Shown: one piece after another, positions 36,501 to 49,714 of the stretch
Position numbering within the stretch: the first letter of the stretch is position 1
Layout: each line of letters begins with the position of its first letter
NCBI GenBank assembly: GCA_022315425.1
Contig: JAIUPT010000033.1
Coordinates: 558,001 to 622,000 of the forward strand
Direction of reading: 5' to 3'
Length of the DNA stretch: 64,000 nucleotides
Origin: Pseudevernia furfuracea
Lineage: Eukaryota; Ascomycota; Lecanoromycetes; Lecanorales; Parmeliaceae
Program-made: the position numbers and the translations under genes
Notes under the pieces: generated by a model
What the model saw: the letters and a program-made list of their open reading frames with translations, nothing else
The model's database searches: none
What the model was told of the DNA's origin: nothing

Positions 36501-39500
36501 ATGATTTACCACGAACAGACCTGTCCCGAGAAGAAAACGAGGAATTCGAGCACGGTTTAGATGAGATGGTTCCAGACACTGCGACTTACCAATCTGATAA
36601 CGACTCGCTTGTTCAAGAGCAGGACTTCGTTCCTCAAAAGACCAAGAAAAGCAAGAAGAATAAGCGGAAAGCCGGCCAATCTCAACAACAAAAAGCTCAA
36701 CTCTCTCAGGCAGGTGACACGGAGGCTACGCCAAGCACGAATGTCGTAGACCCGGAGCCTCTCAGCCCCGAAAGTATGCGGCAACTCCAGGAGCAGGATG
36801 CTCAAGATGCCGTGGATTCTTGGTTTCCATCAGTCCTCTCGTCAAAGAAGGGCAAGAAGGGGAAAAAAGGCAAAGGCAAGGCGCTTGTTGAGAGATTACA
36901 GGAAGAAAGTGGACAATCCCCAAATACTGACAAGCCTCCACGGGACAACCTCGAAACTACTGTGCTAGCAGAAGTCCAGGAGAGTGACACCTTGACGCGA
37001 GAAATGCCTCGCGAGCAGATTGTGCATATCATGACTGCTGCCGCACAGGATGCTACTAAGGATGAAAACGAGGCATCGCAATCTTCGACAGCCGTAGTTC
37101 ATGAGCCTTTTGAAATCCCGCGAGACGACTTCCGCCAAAGTGATCTCCTACGAATGACCATCTCCAAAGATGACCCACAGCATGGCGAAGTCCCATACGA
37201 AATTCATCAAAAGGCCCGCCCACAAGGCGACGTCCTCCAAGGCGAATTCCTGAAAGACGGTCTCCCGCAAGATGACCTCCCGCAAGACGACCTCCCGCAA
37301 GACGACCTCCACCGAGAGACCCTCTCCAAAGATGACACTCCTCACGGCGAATTTCCACCCGACATTCAACAAAAGACCCACCCCCAAGGCGACATCCCTC
37401 AAGGCGAATTCCCCCGAGGCGACTTCTCACAATCGCAAGGCAACCTCCCACAGGACGAAAATCTAGGAAGCGATCTCCTGCAAAACAGCCCGCCAGCGTT
37501 ATCTTCATCTGCGCCAGCAAAGGTCACTTTCATAGACCCGTTCTCAGAACAAGGTCACGAGAATGTGCTACAGTCACCCGACGCCCCTCCCACTTCTCAA
37601 GAAGACTTTGACCGTGGTGACTTGACGACGACGACATCGCCACCACTTGAGCTTTCTCCAAAAGCAACACCATTGCCCGACGGTGACGATGATCATGACC
37701 TCTTGGACGAGCGGCTAGAAACCTCAATTCCTTCAACTTTGGATAATTTTGATGAAAAGGAGATGGAAATTGCTGCTGAAACCCCTTCAGACGCCCCACA
37801 TATAGAGGATCCATCTGGTGTTAAACCTGGACCTGGACCTGGACCACAGAAACAGTTGCAAGAACTCCCAGCTCAAATCGAGAAAATTGATGCAGATGAC
37901 TATTTTGCCGCACCATCTAAGAAAAGGTCCAAGAAAGGCAAGAAGGCCAACCAGAGCGTTTCGGTTGAAGATAACAAAAGTACTGAGATACAAGATGAGG
38001 ACGGACCGTTACCCATGTTCGTCATTTCTAAAAAGCCCGAAGACGATTGGCCAAAAGGTTTGAATGACGAACCTGGAGTAGATGTTCCCCAGGAAAAAAT
38101 TGAGATGGGGGGGGATGAATGGGGGCCCTTCATCAGCAAGAAAAACAGCAAAAAAGGAAAGAAGGCCAAGCAGAGCTTCTCGACTGAGAATAGCAGGACC
38201 ACCGAGATTCAGGGAGGACAGGAATCGCTACCTGAAGCGGCTGCGTCTGACGCGCCTGAAGACCATAAAGCCATAAGCCTCATTGACGGGTCTGCATTCG
38301 ATGTTCCGCAGCCCAAGACTGAGCCCCTCGAGGACGAACGGACAGGCTTTAATGGCAGGAAGAAAGGCAAAAAGGGGAAGAAAAGCAAGCCGAGCTTTTC
38401 CGTTAAAACAACCATGGCTACCGAGATTGGAGATGAAAACGAGTCGCAGTCTACAATGGCCACCTCTGAGGCCGCCGAAATTCATGAAGCCAGAGACTTG
38501 ATTGATGAACCTGCAGTGCACGCGCCGAAGTCTGAGGCGATAGATGAGGAACCTAAAGATTTGATTGATGTACCCACGAAACAGGGGCCGAAGTCGGAAG
38601 TGATCGAGGACAAATGGGCGCGCTCTGACAGCAAGATTCGAAGTGAGAACATTGAGAAGCAAAACTCGACGACACTGAATCTGGGGCCTAGATCAGACGA
38701 GACAGAGCATCAATTCGAGCGACAACTAGACGCCAGAGATGACATGAGCGATCCCCCTTCGGCCCTGGCCAACACGCAGACGTCTCAAGAAGTCAGTGCT
38801 ATGCTAAGACTCGGTGAAAATGAAGTCCCTATCGGAGGAGAGTTGAAGGAAGCCTTCCCAAAAGTGTCTCAAACAGAGCATATTTCAGAGAAGTATTCAG
38901 AAGATCAGATTTCGGCGCACGAATCAGAGACTCCCCGGTTTGAAGACGCTCCCGGAAAGGCACTCGATGACGAAACATCTCCGACTCTAGACACGTCAGT
39001 CGCTGGCACAAATACTGCTCAAGCTGTACAGGACATCTTAGCAGTGAAGGACAATCCAGAGTCTGCTGCTGTTGCTAAGAGGGAGGTCATGGTGGTATTC
39101 ACCGGCATGGAAGAGACGGGTACGGATGGACCAATAGAGGAAGATCGGCTAGATTGGGATGCGCCAAAAAAGAAGAAGAAAGGCAAAAAAGGGAGGAAGA
39201 ACGAAGCATCCCCGAGGGACGAGCCCGAAACGATAGAGCCTGCAGAGGTCTCAGGTATACCCGGGGCAATGAACACTCCCCTCGGACAAGAGCCTGCAGC
39301 GGACAGGCCAATAGAAGAAGATGAGCTGGATCGGGATGCGCCGAAGAAGAAGAAAAAGGGCAAAAGAGGGAAGAAGAGCGAAGTATTCTCGTTGGACGAG
39401 CCTGAGATCACAGAATCTGCGGAACTCTCCGGTCCACCCGCTGTAATGAAAACCCCTCAGTTAGAACAAGAGCCTCCGATCAAAGCGATAGATGAGGTCT

Positions 39501-42500
39501 CTTCCAGACAGTCCAAGAAAGAGAAACGGGACAAGAAGGGCAAGGGAAAAGGTGTTTTGAGAGCTGTCAGTAATTTTCGAGACGAAGATGAGCCCAATGA
39601 CGTCCCTACCGAAGCTCCACAAGATGATCGCGACACAAGGAATCTTTCCAGCATAAAGAATGATTGTCAAGACGAAGTTGAGCCCAATGTCGTTCCTACC
39701 GAGGCTCCACAAGAAAATGACCGGATGGGGGATTGTCTTACAGTTGCCAGTGAAATTCGAGAAGAAGTGCGGCCAAGTGTCATTCTTATTGAAGCCCCAC
39801 AAGACGACGACAGGGTGAAGGATCTTCCCGCGGGTGGCATGCCACCTACGCGGGCAGAGATTCGTGCACCTGGGGAGGTATTAGAGCCAGCAGTACCCAC
39901 GGAACTTGCTCAGGATGATGAAGATGAGGAATCTCAAGAGGCGGCGTTGGGAGAGGTGCAAGATATCATGCCACCAAAAAGCAAGAGGGACAAAAAGAAG
40001 TCCAAGAAGTCTAAGAAGTCCAATGCCTTCTCTCTGGATGACGATGAAACCCCCACAGTTGGAGAGGGGCAGATATCCGTAACCAAGGATTTTGAGAAAG
40101 ATGGAGCGGAGAAGTCAATTCCTTCCAGAGTCAACCTTGTCGAGGAGCCTAAAAAGGCTGCTCAAAAGAAACAATTGGAACAGGAGGAAGACTTCATGCT
40201 ACCCACAAAGAAGGACAAAAAGAAATCCAAGAAATCCAAGAATTTTAGTCCCTTTCCTCTAGACAATGATGTGTCACCCGCACTTGAAGATAAGCCAGTA
40301 TCCAAAATCGAGGAGGCTGAGAAAGAGGCGCCTGACCAGACACATCCTTCCAGTGTCGACGTGGCCAAGGAGTCCGAAACATTTATCGGAGGTCGTCCTC
40401 AGGAGAAAGACCGAGAAGAGACCAAGGAAACACAGCCTCTCGGAACGAAAAACGATTTTATTCCTGCGCAGTCTGAGCAGGAGACTACCCCAGAGCTCAA
40501 CAAAAATTCCGAAGTTGACAGCAATATCAACCCACTGAGTGCTTCGGGAGTTGTTGTCGTGGAGGGCAAAGATGGGGAACCTGTGCATGGGTACTTTGAC
40601 TCGGCCTCAGCGCATGCCGCTGCGTTAGGGATCCCTCACAAAGCCACTTCATCAGTGACGTCGTCTCTAGAGCAGCCGGCCAATGCATCGGATGCGATCG
40701 CGGCTAATCAGGCCAACGAACTGGAAGAGAACATTGGCCCGGTAGTCGAGACCCATATAGATCCTCTATATAGCGTCAAGCAAAGCCAGGAAGACAAAAA
40801 CAGGCCAAAGAATGCACCACCGTTGACTTGGGAGGAGGATGAGGTTTCTCAAGAGCCCAGAGCTGTTCCGAAAGAATCTAGCGCTACGGAAGATCAGGAG
40901 AGGAAGTCGATCATCACTGCCTCGCAAGACAGCGAGTCTCGGTCTAAACCAAGAATAACTACCCAAGAGATCGAGTCGATGGAGATCGTTCGGCCGGCTA
41001 TCAGGTCAGGGGAGGATCATGGATTTCAAGGAAGCGTATTGGAAGAACAGCCATCTCAGGCAAGAGATGACGTTCCTACAATGGTCAAAGCTGAACATGA
41101 GGGAAGCTTTACAGATGTCAACAAGGGTAAAAAGGGCAAAAGGACCAAGAGAGAAAAGCTCTCCGACCCCGATCTGGAGGAAGATCGGTCTGCTGCAGAT
41201 GAAAAGGAACTTGCATCGGTAACTGCTACTAGCTCTGTACAAGGAAATCAACAAACATCGGAGCAGCAGCCTAGAGACGACTCGAATCCTGCTGGAGAGA
41301 TACGCTCTAATCAGGAAGAATATGCGGCAGGATCGAAGAAGGTACAAGTCCCCGTTCTGACAGAGCCCGCAGCGATCGCCGAAGCAGAAGATATAGAGTT
41401 TCTTTGGGACGTGCCAGCCCAGAGGGCCGAGAAAAAGGGGGGGAAACACAATGAGACGCAACGGGAAGACCCTGAAATTGTGGACTTGTCTTCATCTGCA
41501 GCTCTTGAGCCTGCTCGAGCAACAATCGAAACAGTCCGAGACACAGAACCTATCACAAATATGGAGCCGCTTGGAAGCCTTGACAAAGACGAGCCGACCC
41601 CCGCACTGGAGGTTGATATGTTAGACACACAAGAGCAACGCGAATACGATGAAGAGTATATAAGAGAGCTTGAGCGAGCAGTCCCAAACACAGAACCTGT
41701 CGCAAATTCCGAGCTCCTAGGAGGTCCCAACAAAGAAAAGCCAAACCCTGCAGTGGAGGTTGAATTGTTAGACACACAGAAAAGAGGTGAATACAAGGAG
41801 GAGAACGCAAAAGAGCTTGAGCGAGCAGTCCCAAACACAGAACCTGTCACAGATTTCGAGCCGCTAGGAGGTCCTGACATAGATAAGCCAATCCCCGCAG
41901 TGGAGGTTGAAATGTTAGACGCACAAGAGCAACGCGAATACAATGAAGAATATGCAAAAGAGCTTGAGCGACAATTGAGTCCGCTGCAAGAGGGCGAGCG
42001 TGCCGATCCCTCGCTTGATGAAGCCGATGCGCCTGTGTTCTCTCAAGCGAGCATAGCTTCAGTAATGGAGAGGCCATACGAAGAAGAGCACAGACCGTTA
42101 GCCCGGCCTCCGGCTTTGGAAGACATCATTGAAGAATCCAGGTCAAGATCTGGCTCGGTTCAAGGTACTTCCGCCGATCGAGAGGACACTTTTACACCTT
42201 TCAAATCAACCAGAAACAGCAAGAAAGGCAAGAAAGGAAAAAAGCAGGAGCCAGTCATTTGGGAAGACGAAACTGCTACGCCACTATTGGAGCCGCAAAT
42301 CGATCCAGGAGCAAAGCCCTCTATCAGATCCTCGGGAGGTCCAGGCTCGTGGGACATCGACGCTGCTCGGCCCCTCGACTTGGAAGAACCGGTAGAAGGA
42401 CGGTCTCTCGAAGATAAGACAATTGCTTCGCCCATTCGAGACTTCAGTACCGCTAATAATGATACTTTAATCGACAATGGTTGGTCAGGGGACTACTTTG

Positions 42501-45500
42501 CTATTCAGCCTAGGAGACCAGCCGAGGAAGATGTGGGAAGGGAAGACAATCACGAGTTCCGTCAGGCGCTCTCGACTGAGCCGCCGTATTCTACCAGGGG
42601 TCAATCTCCAGCTCGAGAACCGCAAATAGCCCAAGCTGGTCACCCAAGAGATGATGCCGTCAAAGCTATTAATCAAAATGAAGAGTTTGGTTCTCTTGTT
42701 GCGGACTTCCACGACAAATCAAGAACGGAGGCAGAGCCCGCTGAAGAAAAAGTCGAAGACGATTTTGAACCTGCTCCTATAAAGACTACTAAGAAAGGTA
42801 AGGAATCCAAGAAGAAAGCCTCGGCGAGGGAGCCAAGCCCTCAGGCTCTAGGGCAGGAAGATCTCATGGACCGACCCCAAGACTTGGAAGCCCCAACCAC
42901 GGACACTTTAAATGAGAGATCGCCTTCTCGGCAGCACATTTCACGACCTTCGTTGCGCGAGGAGGATGAGCAATCGTTAGTAGCTGAGGGGAGACCCACC
43001 GGTCCCAGCAGGTCAGGAAGCATGGGAGGAGTCGCCACAGCAGTGGGTCTAGGCGTTAGTCAGTCAGCAGCTGAAAATTCCTTGAGGAGAGACTCAAAAG
43101 AGGAAAGGGGGCGTGGTAAGACGGGGAAAGAGGCTGGCAGGTGGACAGACTTCGAAGCTGAGATAGACGAACCAGAAAGCCCTCTCGACAGAGGAGAGCT
43201 GGCAATCGAGGAACAAGAGCATCGTCAGACGCCCGAGTCAAAAAATGCCGTAAGAGAGTGGCAGCATCACCAAGCTACCCCACCACAGTCTTCGCCTTCA
43301 GCAGATCATCCAGTGGTGGGGAATCCTGGCCAGTCTTCAGAAACGCCTCAGTACCGAGACAGCGCCATCTATGTATCTGGTTCTCCAATGGTCTCAGAAG
43401 AGACGCCTTACCACCGTGCTGTACGAGACAGTGGTTATCCAGATACTGAGGCAAGCCCGGTTATTGATGATAAGCTCGAGACTCCAGACGACCCAACGGA
43501 TTTGGAAAGTGATGTTGCTGCAGGTGAAAGGTTCGGACATGTGCAACATCGGCATAGCCCGGCTCATGAGACCGATGAGCGTCGAAGATCAACGTCCAGG
43601 AATCCACACAAAATGTCTGTAGAGGCTGACTCGGACTATGATGTCTCGGCATCAAGGCCAAAGGAGAGACGGAAACGTTCGAGGCGGAGATCAGGGGCTG
43701 CCTACGATAGTGATGACTCTGCGGACTCAGGCTTTGACATTCAGCGCCGTCGCCGTCGGCAAGCCATGGCAGGAGAGCCCCGCGAACCTTCTCCAGTGAG
43801 CTCGACCACTAAAAACAGATCTTCGGCACTTTTTAATTCCTCGCCTTCGGCAAGGGAGGAGACAGTCGCCAACAAACCACAGTACCAGGATGTCTCGCCC
43901 CAATATAATCCGGTCCGTAAGGAGCCTACTTGGTCGTTTGACCGCGAAGGATTGCCACAACAGGGATCACGAGAGGCATCGAGGGAAGGTAGATCAGGCA
44001 GTTTTGGTGAGCGTGATCCTGAACCAACAAACTACGAGATCCCTACCGGCAATCATGAAGACACAGGAACGTCATTATTTGGAGGCCCTCGAAGTTACGA
44101 AGATGACTTACAGTCTCTTACTAGAAGTCCTCGTTCAAGCGAAAGCCGTGGTCGCCAAAGACTGAATACTATTTCGGAGGATAGTGCAAACGGATCACCG
44201 CTGCATAAGAAAGACAAGCGCGCTTTGTCCGACATTGGATCTCCTGAATCAGGTGTAAAGGGCCGACGAATGCGATCGCCGCCTGTCAAAGACGATGTTG
44301 CTGAAGAACATGTTTCCACTTATGACCAGATCTCACGCCAAGCTTGGCCCGCAGCTGACAGGGAGAAGCATGCACTAGATGAGCGCAGCAGAAGCCGCAA
44401 CTCAGATCAACTGTCAACTTTCTCGAGTCGTCATAGCGGGCTCTCAGGGGTCACACCTAGGCACAGAGAAGATGAGTATCGAACGGCGAGTGCAGCGAGC
44501 ATACACTCGGAGAACAGCGTTCATGCAATCATCCGGACACCGGATCAAGTTCGATCAGCGAGTGGATTGAGTTATCGTTCTTCTGGCACACCACCGTTGC
44601 GACGTGTCGACCGTAGCGCTAGCGGGGATTTGCGGGGTGCCAGCAAAAAAGGCGAGGCTAAAAGTCGCGCTAAAAGCAGCTCCGAACTTGAGGCTGAACT
44701 TGACATTGGCATTCCATCTTCTTCAACCTACGACCCCGTAACTGATAAAGGCAAATCCCGTGCCGATATGGCTGATGTCTATGTAAGTTTGCTGCCCAAT
44801 TCACCAGGCGGTAACCATAGTGCCCAAAACTAACACGCTTTGGCAGGAGGGTTGGGGTGATGTGCGCGGGCAATCGCCAATGTCTCCGACGCGTCCACCG
44901 AGCATGCGTAAAAGGCAAAGCATGCAGCTCTTGGACCTGGAGACTAGACTTGATCAAATCGTCTCGGAAAACCGACTACTGGCGAGTCAGAAGTTGACAG
45001 CGGAGAAAGCATTGCAAGAGCAAGCACGTGACCACAGCCAAGGACGGCGTGCTTACGAAGAAGCCATGCAAGAGCACAAGATGTATCTGACACGAAAAGA
45101 CTCCGAGCTCAGCGAGCTAAAGCAGATAATCGAACAGCTGCATAATCAGGCAGCTCATCTTACAGAGGTGAATGAGGGACTTGCATCTTCCCGTAGTGCG
45201 GACGACGAGCACCGACAAAGGTATAGTCGACTGCAGGCTGAGCACGCAAATACCCATGAGCAATGGCAACAGTCCACAAGAGAGTTAGAGAACCTCAAAG
45301 AGCAGCATACTCAGCTATCGACTGGCATGGAGGACATCGTTCGCCATGAGGTGACTGTGGCCCTCGAAGAGAAGAACCTTGAGTTGCGCCAATTGCAAAG
45401 TGATCTTGAGAAGGCCAAGCAGCAGGTCCGGAACTTGCAACAGCAATTACTAGCATCCAAGAACAGTGATGATTTCATCGAACGAGACGAGGATTACTTC

Positions 45501-46388
45501 GATTCCCAGTGCCAATCGCTTTGCCAGCATGTCCAGCAATGGGTGCTGAGATTTTCTAAATTTTCGGATATGAAGGCGTGCTACCTCGCCAGTGAAATTC
45601 GGGACGAGAAAGTTGTAGATCGAATGGAAAATGCCATCCTGGATGGCTCCGACGTTGATGACTACCTCCGAGATCGAGTAAAGAGGCGCGATGTTTTCAT
45701 GTCGGTGGTCATGACAATGATATGGGAGTTCATCTTCACCCGTTACCTCTTCGGGATGGACCGTGAGCAGCGTCAGAAGCTCAAGAATCTTGAGAAGACG
45801 CTCCAGGAAGTTGGACCAACAAGCGCTGTGCACAAGTGGCGGGCAACAACACTGACACTCTTGATGAAGCGAGAAGCGTTTGAGACACAGCGTGCCACAG
45901 ATACTGAAGCGGTTGTCCACGAGATCTACGACACGCTAGCTACTTTCCTCCCACCACCATCTCATCTTGTGGGCCAAATCCAGGATTCACTCCGCAAAGT
46001 CATAGACTCGGCTGTTGATCTGTCAGTTGAGATGCGTACCCAACGTGCAGAGTACTCTATGCTGCCTCCTCTGCAGCCCGAGTACGATACCAACGGTGAC
46101 CTAGCTCGAAAAGTGTACTTCAGCGCCCTTACCATGAATGAGCGCAGCGGTGCTACGTCCTCAAACGAGGCTTTGCAGGAGCAACACGCAGTCGTGAGAA
46201 TGGTTCTTTTCCCACTGGTGGTCAAGAACGAGGATGATGACGAGCAGATCGTGGTCTGCCCGGCTCAAGTACTGACTGCGGAGGGATCAAAGGGGAAGAA
46301 GACGGTGAGGGTTATGAGTGCGCAGGGAGGGAGAAGCGAGGCGAGTTTCGCGGGGAGCGACGTACGAATGGAAGGAGGGATGATGTAG
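30572..46388 (+). CDS. lah: Leashin / involucrin-repeat protein (Woronin body tether)
   Basis: Predicted CDS join(30572..44782, 44847..46388), about 5250 aa. Leashins tether Woronin bodies to the cell cortex or septal pore in Pezizomycotina; fungal relatives are often labelled involucrin repeat protein. The first exon is open for 14.2 kb. Residues 1-1150 are Ser/Arg-rich and basic, with short Ala/Gly-rich segments (AGVAGAAGLAAVAYE, AAVIGAAIGAATATG-like). The middle is highly charged and disordered, with many Lys clusters of the type SKKGKKGKK next to acidic stretches, and local tandem repeats. The second exon (about 4738-5250) encodes a Gln/Glu/Leu coiled coil (LLDLETRLDQIVSENRLLA) followed by a folded-looking conserved domain (FMSVVMTMIWEFIFTRYLFG). 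The 64-nt intron has a GTAAGT donor and CTAAC branch. In relatives the locus can yield separate isoforms; that is not visible here. Confidence 0.75.
37161..37418 (+). repeat. Duplicated 96-bp block around 15-bp tandem units in leashin
   Basis: Two related blocks, 37161-37256 and 37323-37418, encode SKDD.xHGE.P..I.QK..PQGD.xQGEF. Between them three 15-bp units (CTCCCGCAAGAYGAC, 37262-37306) encode LPQDD x3. Block spacing is 162 bp. Confidence 0.85.
41534..41974 (+). repeat. Three 147-bp tandem repeats in leashin
   Basis: Units start at 41534, 41681 and 41828, each 49 codons. They encode a pattern NTEPV...EPLGGPDKDKP.PAVEVEMLD then TQEQREYNEEYAKELER. The last part is an amphipathic charged helix. 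The units differ by scattered substitutions, so the array is not very recent. Confidence 0.92.
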
Positions 46389-47496
46389 TAGGAATACCAG
46401 GCTTGACGGATCACAAGATCTGTGACAGCCTTCACCCTAACGAATTGATGACTGCATGCCTCTGGAGTTGGCGGGAAAAGGAAAATCATGGGCTAGTGAG
46501 CTGGGTATATTGATGGGTTTTTGTCTGTGTGCATGGCTAGATAATTGGACATAAAGCAAATGAAGATACTCTTGGTGAAATGTTGTCCTCTTGTAACGAG
46601 CTAGACCTGATCCTGATCTTACACTCGGTGATAGGCCAACGCCACTCCTCGATGTAGCCAATGAAGCACACTTCCACTTCGCTCTTCTGTCTCTTGTAAG
46701 TCGCAGTAGCTCACGTTTCCTGCTTGATCGACACCCTCTTAGATTTTGCCGACTTTGGACAATTCAATCTCCAGATCAGGACATTGAAGTACGATTGGCT
46801 TACCTCTTCCCCCAAGAATCAGCCTTCTTCCCTTCGGGCAGGTTGATTTCTTGCCTATGTTCATGATGTTGAAACGAGGAAGGTTGAAACGTTTGGAAAC
46901 TCCGTGAGCAAGTTGGAGGCAATCCTATGACAACGACATGTCGCGAACGAGGCGGCCTTTTCTCTGTTTCATCCGCCACTACAAGTACCACAAAACTTCC
47001 TTACTACTACTACTCATGTCGTCTTACTCGTACCTGAATCCCAAACATACCGTTTGTAACATTACCCCCTCTGTTTCATTGTCGCCTTAATGTTGACTTC
47101 GGAGGCTGCGTTTGTGCGTACTAGTACTGAGAAACAAAGGCAGGATGGAATGCCGACATCTCCGTTGGACCAAAGAGAAAGCGAGCTCCAACTGCTGTTA
47201 TTCCCAAGAATAGAGGGTCCTCCTGCAACAAAGGACAAGGGAAGATTGCCACGTGCACCATATTTTCCATTTCCTTCATCCTTTTTCCACCTCGATTCGT
47301 GCCTCTTCCGCCAGCTCTGCTCTCACCAATTTCTTTTGCAGTACATATAGACTATCCCTCGACGTTACATCACAGCAGGCAGCAAGAAGCCGGTCTTCTT
47401 CTACTCATACTCGAATTTTCTTCGTCTCGGCTTCTTGACCTCTGTTCCACTTTCACCGCTGATCAGGTCGGTTCATGCTTGTATGCAATTTGAAAA
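46389..47496. other. Intergenic, no gene seen
   Basis: Short frames only. The last 200 bases before 47497 are CT-rich, as expected for the leader of the downstream gene. Confidence 0.45.
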
Positions 47497-48705
47497 ATGG
47501 GCAGATTCCGACCCTCCTTTGCACCCTTGGAGCCCTCAAGTCTTCATAGACTTTCAGGTCCAACTTCTCCAGCCAGCCCTACACCGCCTCGCACCCCTCT
47601 ACACTTCCCGAACCTCCCAAGCCCACGGACAAAGCCCCCAAATGCCTTCAGCTTGAGCGACCAGATTTCAGTTGAACCCCCTTCAATACCTCTGCCTTGG
47701 ATTTGGTCGTGCCACAAATGCCACACTCGCTACCTTCTAGGTGCCACGAGAAGGTGCCTTAATGACGGTCACTACTTTTGCGGCGGCACTACCGTTGACA
47801 AAATCAGTGGCAAAGTGAAGAAGCACAGAGCTTGCGTTAGCGAATTTGACTACAGTGGCTGGGACTATTTTGGTAGATGGAAAAGAGCGACAACTGGTTC
47901 AGTTGTAAGGCCTGGCAGCAAACACTGCGAAGACGAGTGCAATTTTCCCAGTTCGTGTCATTGGAAAGAACAACATGCTGTTCAGGAAACCAAGTTTGGG
48001 TCTCTTGATCCAACATGTTTCGACAAGGAGAAGGACACCTCGTCAGCCAAGGGCAAGCTAACAGTCCCGAAAAGTGCCGGACGTTATATCAGCAAACTTA
48101 GGAGAGCAGCAGAAAAGCATACAACGCAAGTAGCTAAGACACTTTTATCACCGATAGAAGAAGAGGATCCGAAAGCATCGTGGTCTCTCGACACAAGGCC
48201 AAAACTGAATGGCCTGGGCCTCCACTTTCCAGTCATGGACTTCTCGAGCTCCAAGAATGGCGTCAAGGAGAGTCGTGAGCTCGTGGACAGACCCCAGATA
48301 AACTTTGCGGTCCTCAAAAGCCCGCAAACGTCAGCTCGCGTTGAAAAGGTATGGGAAGATGATGTTGACATGACGGATTGGATTACACAAGATGCCACAG
48401 AAAGTCCGCCAATGTCTCCTTGCGCCCAGCCAGATGGGGTTGAAGTAGCATTCGACTTCGGGCTCGAGCATGATCAGGGTCCTGCAGTATCTTTGGCTGA
48501 TGATGATTCGCCAATTTTGCCGATGCGCAGTGCGTGGAACTGGACGGCTGGCGGTATTGGAATTGCGTTGTCACCGCCTGCGGTGCCAGCAGAGAAGGAG
48601 GCTTGGGAGGTAGAGATGGAGGATGAGATGGATGATGCAGATATGCAGTGGACCAAAGAGGGGGTTATGATGCCTCACGGCATTGATAGAAGACTTAGTA
48701 TTTGA
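47497..48705 (+). CDS. Unknown Cys/His-rich protein, putative zinc binding
   Basis: Single-exon frame of 402 aa from ATG 47497 (AAAAATGGGC context). I do not recognise a named family. After a Pro-rich start there is a cluster at about residues 70-160: WIWSCHKCHTRYLLGATRRC, then NDGHYFCGG, HRACVSEFDYSGWDYFGRWK and HCEDECNFPSSCHWKE. The spacing of Cys and His (CxxC, later H...C, CxxxC...C) suggests one or two zinc sites. The rest is charged and probably disordered, with a basic patch (RYISKLRRAAEKH) and an acidic C-terminus (EVEMEDEMDDADMQW). No signal peptide or membrane segment. A nuclear or cytosolic adaptor role would be pure guess. Confidence 0.7.
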   Translation: MGRFRPSFAPLEPSSLHRLSGPTSPASPTPPRTPLHFPNLPSPRTKPPNAFSLSDQISVEPPSIPLPWIWSCHKCHTRYLLGATRRCLNDGHYFCGGTTVDKISGKVKKHRACVSEFDYSGWDYFGRWKRATTGSVVRPGSKHCEDECNFPSSCHWKEQHAVQETKFGSLDPTCFDKEKDTSSAKGKLTVPKSAGRYISKLRRAAEKHTTQVAKTLLSPIEEEDPKASWSLDTRPKLNGLGLHFPVMDFSSSKNGVKESRELVDRPQINFAVLKSPQTSARVEKVWEDDVDMTDWITQDATESPPMSPCAQPDGVEVAFDFGLEHDQGPAVSLADDDSPILPMRSAWNWTAGGIGIALSPPAVPAEKEAWEVEMEDEMDDADMQWTKEGVMMPHGIDRRLSI

Positions 48706-49714
48706 TGGGTTCATATATTGAGTTGCAAAAAAGCAGTGCAGTCGAAATAGGTAGCAGGATAGGCAGATGACCGAGACACGCTACCGAATGCAAGACACAT
48801 TGTGCAAAGTAAGACGCGCAAAAGCAATAATAGAGTAGGTTCCCTATGCATGAACACTTGTATCCGGTGGTTCTTGCTCTCGGTATACCTACATGTTAGG
48901 GAGGTAAGGGTGGGCGATCAACGGCGCAGCGGCGATGGATCATGGATTCATGGATGATGGGAGTGGACTGTTGGGGTAAGATTTCGAGGCTAGAGGCTTG
49001 GCGAGCTTGGCATTTACGGGGGGGTAGCAGATAAGGTAGAAAAGGGAAAAGATAAGGAAGAAATTGGACGAATCAGATGATGGCAAGAGAATGGAGTCAA
49101 CAGACCCCACGGCAGATTGAGCGTCATCAATAATAACAATCATGTCATAGATCAACCGCTCAAGAGGCAAAAATCAAAAGACGGGGGAGAAAAGAAAAAG
49201 AAATATATCCTTGTTTGACCAATGAGCATTCTGTTGTGAGCATATTATTACCCAAATAAGGGTACCCAATAATAAATAATAATATGCGGAAGATATCTCC
49301 AACATCCTGCATATCAGACTCCAACCAACACGGTAGCATCGGCTTTGCTTTTTGCTTTTTGTCTTTTCCTTTTTCCTTGAATTCAATAATCCTTACCCCC
49401 TATCTCCATCTCCGCTTGTCCAGGTCCTTGACCCTCCAATTTATTAAATGCCAATCTCAATGCCGATGCCATGTTTGCCTGATAAGCCCTTCCTGCATGC
49501 GTGACAGTGGCCCAAGGGAAATAGTAAGAAGTAAGAAGTAAGAAATAAGAAATAAGAAATCAGAAATAGAAATATATCACTTCCCCAGGATTTCTTTCAG
49601 CCTCTTACAACTCACTTCCACAAAGCTGTGTCGCCATTATAGCTCTTCCTCCTTTCTGCTCCTGTGCACGCGACCTGTCACCCGATTCGCATCTTGCACC
49701 TCGGAAGCCTCAAC
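48706..49714. other. Intergenic, promoter of the ammonium transporter
   Basis: No gene seen. AT-rich stretches lie near 49250-49290, followed by a TC-rich leader. A 7-bp tandem repeat lies at 49523-49569. GATA-type sites are present (for example AGATAAG near 49028 and 49051), which suits nitrogen regulation but could be chance. Confidence 0.4.
49523..49569 (+). repeat. 7-bp tandem repeat (RTAAGAA)n
   Basis: About six units of GTAAGAA/ATAAGAA, the last degenerate (ATCAGAA), lying roughly 150 bp upstream of the transporter start codon. Confidence 0.85.
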
